Of a stretch of 64,000 bases of DNA, positions 59,421 to 64,000 are shown in pieces. Position 1 is the first letter of the stretch; the number at the start of each line of letters is the position of its first letter. The translations under genes were made by a program, and so were the position numbers. Under the pieces are notes generated by a model that worked only from the letters and a program-made list of their open reading frames with translations, did not search any database and was not told the origin of the DNA. The stretch covers positions 400,201-464,200 of the forward strand of contig MNCI01007988.1 in NCBI GenBank assembly GCA_015680685.1, given 5' to 3'. This DNA is from Gnetum montanum. Taxonomy: Eukaryota; Streptophyta; Gnetopsida; Gnetales; Gnetaceae.

Positions 59421-60229
59421 TTCATGGTCAAGTTGGTATGCTAAAATATCCTAGGACTAATCCTTATGGATTTAGAATATGACCAAGGAAAGGCTATTGG
59501 CCATTTGTTGACCACCTTCAACAACATTCTTTTCTACCTAGGAGCAAGGTTAGCATTGATTATCAATAGCTTACCATTTTTTAGAAATGTGTAGTAGCTA
59601 GTGTTTTTAACTTTAAGGGATCCTATTTAAAACTATCAGGGATTTCCAACTCTTCCCAATTAGTATCATTAGGTTTATCATTGGAGAGTTGGAAATGAAC
59701 TTTCTCTAGTTCATTCATGCCTTCAACATAGGCACAAGTTAAGCTCTTAGTAGGTTTCATGCAAAGTGTGCTACTCTCAGAATCAACTATTAGCCACTAG
59801 GTTCCCTTTTGTTTTATAGCTACTATGTACAGGAACTTTTGGATTTTGAATTTATTTACACAATGTCTTCATGCTTTGATTTATGTGATTTTAATAGATC
59901 AAAGTTTCTGCATATAATTACACCATATATTATTGTACGAGATGCACGAAACTTGCTTCTTCTTGATCTTTCTGAATGCATTTTCATTGAAAATCTCTAG
60001 GGAAAGATCTTTGATGCTCATTCATACATCAATAGTACTCAACAATGCCCTTCCCATAATGATTAGAAAGTATTCCTTACAATTGTCAACTTTGATTATT
60101 AGGAAATCGGTACGATACAAAAATTCATATATAGTGATAATAATGTCCTCCACTAGTTCCAAAGGAATAGTGATGGAATAATATACTAATTTTAAATGGA
60201 TTTTTCTCTTCTTGAGAAGAGGCAGGTTC

Positions 60230-60580
60230 TAGGCATTGTACATTTCATGAGAAATTAGATTTTAACTCCAGAACCTAAGTCAAGAAGAACCTTGCATAGT
60301 TCATTCCCAGTAATCTGCAAATAGATGAGAGGACTTTCAAGATTAGCTCTTTTCCTAGGAAGGTTAACGACCTTGATATAATCATATATAGTGTGGGTTA
60401 ACATGACTGTGTGGATTTTGAAAGGCATTTGGTTTGAAAGGCTCTCAAAATGAATGGATGCAGAGGATGAAGGCGATATAGGATGACTAGCCACATAAGT
60501 AGGTGAGGGCTTAGTAGGGCTATTGGTTTGGAAAAATGGCTTTTTATAGGATCTAGGTTTTAAATCAATCATCTAGGAAG
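60230..60580 (-). pseudogene. Element E protease
   Basis: Minus-strand frame with LPRKRANLESPLIYLQITGN followed by ELCKVLLDLGSGVKI. In Athila-type elements the protease starts LPxK...P...CxIG...ALCDLGSSVNL; here DLGSG keeps the D and G of the active site. Starts in a Ser/Pro-rich linker. Confidence 0.65.
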
Positions 60581-60599
60581 AAAACTATAAGTTAATAGC

Positions 60600-62000
60600 C
60601 TCGATAGCATTATGCTACTGTGGCTATGTGGGAATTTTGTCCTACATGGATGGATTAGGTGGTAATTAGGATGGAGAAGCATGTGTTGAAGGATGAGGAG
60701 GATGATAGGGATATGGGGTATCCCCTCCAGTATATGGAGAATGAGTTTTGTAATACTCTAGAGGGTAGTAGTGATGTTAAAAAAATGCATTACTAGAAGA
60801 TTCACGTAGAGACATTGGTTGTTGAACATAGTACCCATATAGATCTAGCTGCCTCTAAGGGTAAAACTTCCTTGGTGATGGCATTCTTGATTACTATGGA
60901 TGTTGCCACTACTGATACTTCTCATACAATTATAATGGAGTTCCACTTGGATAATAAGCCTATTGTTGTTGGTGGAATTACCTTGGGTTTCCTTAAGGAT
61001 AAGGTAACCTTCTAAATGCTTGCATTTGTGCTAGTCTAGGATTTAGAGCGTACATCCTAGATTCCTATAAGTGTGACATAATAGGATAATATTCCTTGGA
61101 ATCTTCATATCGGTAGATGTCACACCCACTGTCATCATTTAATATCGACTCCACAACCTCTTCTACTACCATAGCCTTTTCCTTATCCCTTTGGTAGGCA
61201 TGTTTAGCTTCTTTCTTTCTCCTGTAGTCATGATCACTATCTTGTTCTTTAAATTCTTCTACAATTTGTAGAGTAGTTTGAAATTTTTCATGGAATGATT
61301 CTCACATTTTATCATCCTTAGCCAAAATTTCAAACATATATTTTTAAATTGACAAAGTTGTTTGCTACACCACCTTATCATGTGATGCCTCCCCCTCATT
61401 GTCATAGAATCAAGCCTCTTTTTTTTTTTTATGGAAGAGTCCTAGTTATACTCCTTAGCATTTTTTTCATTTTCTGAACTCATCCTCTTTTGCAACCTCC
61501 TCTATAAGCCTTTGATAATAATGGACTCTTAGTTCTAATATTTTTCCTTGTGCATAGACCTCAAGAGTTCTCCTCATTTTTTATTAGATCTCATCTATGA
61601 TATGGCAAAGCTACTTCCATTAAGAAAAACCATGGCTAGGACATCTATGCAAAAGAAAATAATACCTACTCATATATGCATCCAAGGGTTTATGTGTTCC
61701 TTGTTGCTAGCCTTGAATTTTCTTTCTAAAATTGGACCCTCTGAAGTACATTTGATATTTTTCGTTGAAAAACTCAAGCATCATACTTTGTTTGTAAATT
61801 AATTACAACTTTAACGAGTGGGACCAACCTTCAACTACTTTTATGAGTGCCTTGGGAAACAACTTAAGTTTCTACTAGTCCATTTTTCTATGTTCTGTAA
61901 GGCACAAGCATTGTAAAAGGTTTGAAGATGCATTTGTCGGTCTAAGTTATATCTCCCTTGAAATATGGGGATATTTTTCATATTTAACTACTTGATTTTT
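60600..62000 (-). pseudogene. Element E gag-like region
   Basis: At about 61770-61620 the minus strand gives NEKYQMYFRGSNFRKKIQG and then YFLLHRCPSHGFS, similar to the gag core motif with LLRKCPHHG. The rest is too eroded to read. Region 62000-62790 has no recognised coding. Confidence 0.4.
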
Positions 62001-62995
62001 CTATATTTCATATGCCTAGTTCGGATCTTAACTACCTATGTGATGTTCAACATACTTCAAGTAGCAAACAAGAGGTCATCATCATCATGATTTCAATGAT
62101 GCCTATGATGTCCCCTACTACCCCTTTAATCATGATGGAATGTATGGTCATTTTCCTACTATTTACCTCCATCACAATTTCATCCCTTGTAGTTTTTGAT
62201 TAGATTCAAAGGAGGAAGAAGAAGATGCAAATTAAGAGGTTGAAGACGAAGGAGGACTGTCACCACCACGGTGTTTGTTACCTCCTCTCCACTTATCACA
62301 ATCATGATCATTAGGTTTTCTATCATCATGATGCTTTTCTGAGACCCTGCCTTAACTCCCACATTTGCATAAACTTGGCTTGTTGATAGTGAACTACAGA
62401 TTTTGGTTCAAGCCCTCATCACCAATGTCAAGTGGTGGAGAATCTTCATGTTGAGAACCCCTAGAGAGAGGATCTTCATTATTATTTTAGTTTATTAGGA
62501 ATAAGGAGTTGGTAAACTATTTCCCCTTCCTAGCTTCATGGTGCTTCTCCTAGTGCCCATCTTCTTTGTGTTATGTTTCTGTGGGATGGTAGTCCAGATG
62601 TTTATGGTCTTGCATAATGTATTCATCATGAAGTTCCTAGATGCCAAACCTCTTAAGAGTTTCGAGCAACATCCCAGGAACAAATTGATTGAGAGGAAAC
62701 GCAACATTGCCCTACATATCTCTCCATCACAACTACTTATCCTAATGCAAGATGAAGGTGAAATCAAATACAAACTCATCTAGATGAGTGTACATCACTT
62801 TGAATTCTTAGGGCATTAGAAATTTTGAATCATCATGTATATGAGAAGAAGATATTTTGGATTAGAGAAAAATTCAATTTGATTAAATTATATTTATAAT
62901 TATTAATTTTTTAAATGACTATGACCTTAGGATTCACTCCAACAATCTTAAATAATATTCACTAAGTCCTAGATAGAGCACGTATCAAACTACAA

Positions 62996-63014
62996 GTTCC
63001 TAGCAATGGCATCA
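62996..63014 (-). other. Possible primer-binding site of element E
   Basis: Minus strand TGATGCCATTGCTAGGAAC, resembling the tRNA-Asp type site TGGCGCCGTTGCCGGGGA in 12-13 positions. If right, the 5' LTR of E occupies 63015 to at least 63591. Confidence 0.4.
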
Positions 63015-63591
63015 ATGATGAGCAACGAATAGACCCTACTCCAACCATACAAATCACTAATTGTTCATGCATGATCTAGTCAGATTCCATGGAATTATAG
63101 CCTTCTAAGCACACTAGTCTCTAGAAAGTGAAACTAATCATTGAAATTGTTATCTTCCCAACTACACTTTTGAAATGCAAAGGTATGGTTAAGTACAACT
63201 AAGTCTTATTTCTTTTATCATTTTTTATGTTTTATGTTTTAAGTTGCCTACGGATAAAGAATAATGAATAAAATAAAATAATTAAATTACTAATTTAATA
63301 TAACTAGCTACATCTAACTAATCCTAACATAAGCATTTGTTCCCACTTGTCATATAAATCATGAATACAATTTACACTACTATACTACGAAATGTTAAGC
63401 ATTACTAGGATTATCAAGCACCAAGCGTATGCTTGAAGTGGTTGTACTTATGTGATTAATTACTTGCTCTTTCATCTAGCTTAATTTAGCTTAATTTCTT
63501 AAAGCATTAAATGAAATCACATATAACATTAAATGCATAAATAAATAAATAATCTATTTCAATGTGCTTCAAGGTTTATCAGAAAGCTCAT

Positions 63592-64000
63592 TGATGAGTC
63601 ACATTCGATTGGTTGCATCAACAAAACCTCATCAACATGGCCTCATTATCTGGGCCTCATCAACAAGGCCTAGTTGATGTATCATATCATGCATTGATGT
63701 GACCTTATCAACATAGTGTTTATAGTCGGCTATAAATATGCACTTGCAGCCACATTTATGGAAATAAGTAGATTGTAGTTGCAACAGACCTCTTGCATTT
63801 TTTGCATTCAAAAGTTAGAACTTTTTCCCTAAGTGCTCGCAATAGAAGTCATTAAGTGTAAAAATATTTATTCGAGCATTATTGTACTTGAGCACGATAA
63901 TGTGTAGCAATAAAGATGAGCTTTCTAATAAACCTTGTGGCACTTTGGATAGATTAGCTATTTTATTTATGCATTTACTATTTTCAATTATTTATTAAAT
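63592..64000 (+). mobile_element. Element F: start of an LTR related to D, cut by the window edge
   Basis: TGATGAGTCAC at 63592 matches the D LTR start TGATGAGACAC. Further matches: TATAAATA at 63731-63738, TACTTGAGCACG (D: TACTTGGACACG), AGCAATAAAGAT at about 63906 and TTTATTTATGCATTT. Between start and TATA are repeated CATCAACA and TTGATGT words (63615-63716), instead of D's GATATCGCG. Confidence 0.6.

Larger units (their letters stand above)
58690..63014 (-). mobile_element. Element E: Athila-like Ty3/gypsy, eroded
   Basis: Minus-strand order from the right: possible primer site (62996-63014), gag-like region, protease (about 60250), RT (59400-58690). RNase H and integrase were not recognised to the left of 58690. 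RT has the FMDDF box with STYGATFEQALDHL, typical for Athila-type elements. Confidence 0.6.

Overview
This window is intergenic, repeat-dense plant DNA with no intact host gene and no rRNA gene. It is a nest of decayed Ty3/gypsy LTR retrotransposons (dual RNase H polymerases, tRNA-primed LTRs, plant-type intron borders, TATAAATA promoters) followed by about 17 kb of older AT-rich remnants. A very large plant genome that keeps old elements, such as a gymnosperm, is the most likely source. That is an inference; nothing names the species.

Layout. Element A (minus strand, 1-12078, running off the left edge) shows RT, then a foreign-looking module, then protease, gag, primer-binding site and 5' LTR. 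It sits in the gag gene of element B (plus strand, 12079-27651: gag, PR, module, RT, two RNases H, IN, 3' LTR). B in turn sits inside a gene of element C (plus strand, 27652-46697). C is split again, in its second RNase H, by element D (32840-41490), a complete gag-only element with both LTRs, a primer-binding site and a 5-bp target duplication. The nest is therefore C containing B containing A, plus C containing D. From 46.7 kb on: simple repeats, two SINE-like tRNA-related remnants, an eroded gypsy gag-PR, two candidate LTRs, a minisatellite, an Athila-like gypsy element on the minus strand (E, about 58.7-63.0 kb), and at 63592 the first 409 bases of an LTR related to that of D (F).

The most interesting content is in the modules. 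A, B and C each carry, between protease and reverse transcriptase and on the opposite strand, one homologous multi-exon gene. In A it can be read as eight phased exons of about 1,050 codons. Exon 2 is 450 nt in both A and B, and intron positions agree in all three. D carries what looks like a distant counterpart, sense and intronless, about 872 codons in one frame. Each of these genes has its own TATA promoter. Short palindromic motifs cluster in the first intron or promoter of the gene and again in the U3 part of the LTR, and the motif differs between families: GCGTATACGC in A, GCTATGCTA/TAGCATAGC in B, GATATCGCG in D. This suggests, but does not prove, a self-encoded DNA-binding regulator with element-specific sites. 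Related tandem repeats around TTAAACTAG mark the edges of the module and the end of integrase.

All coding regions carry stops or frameshifts; many stops are TAG or TGA, as expected from C-to-T decay of methylated CAG and CGA. Positions are read by eye; exon borders rest on GT/AG and phase continuity, and are approximate where stated.
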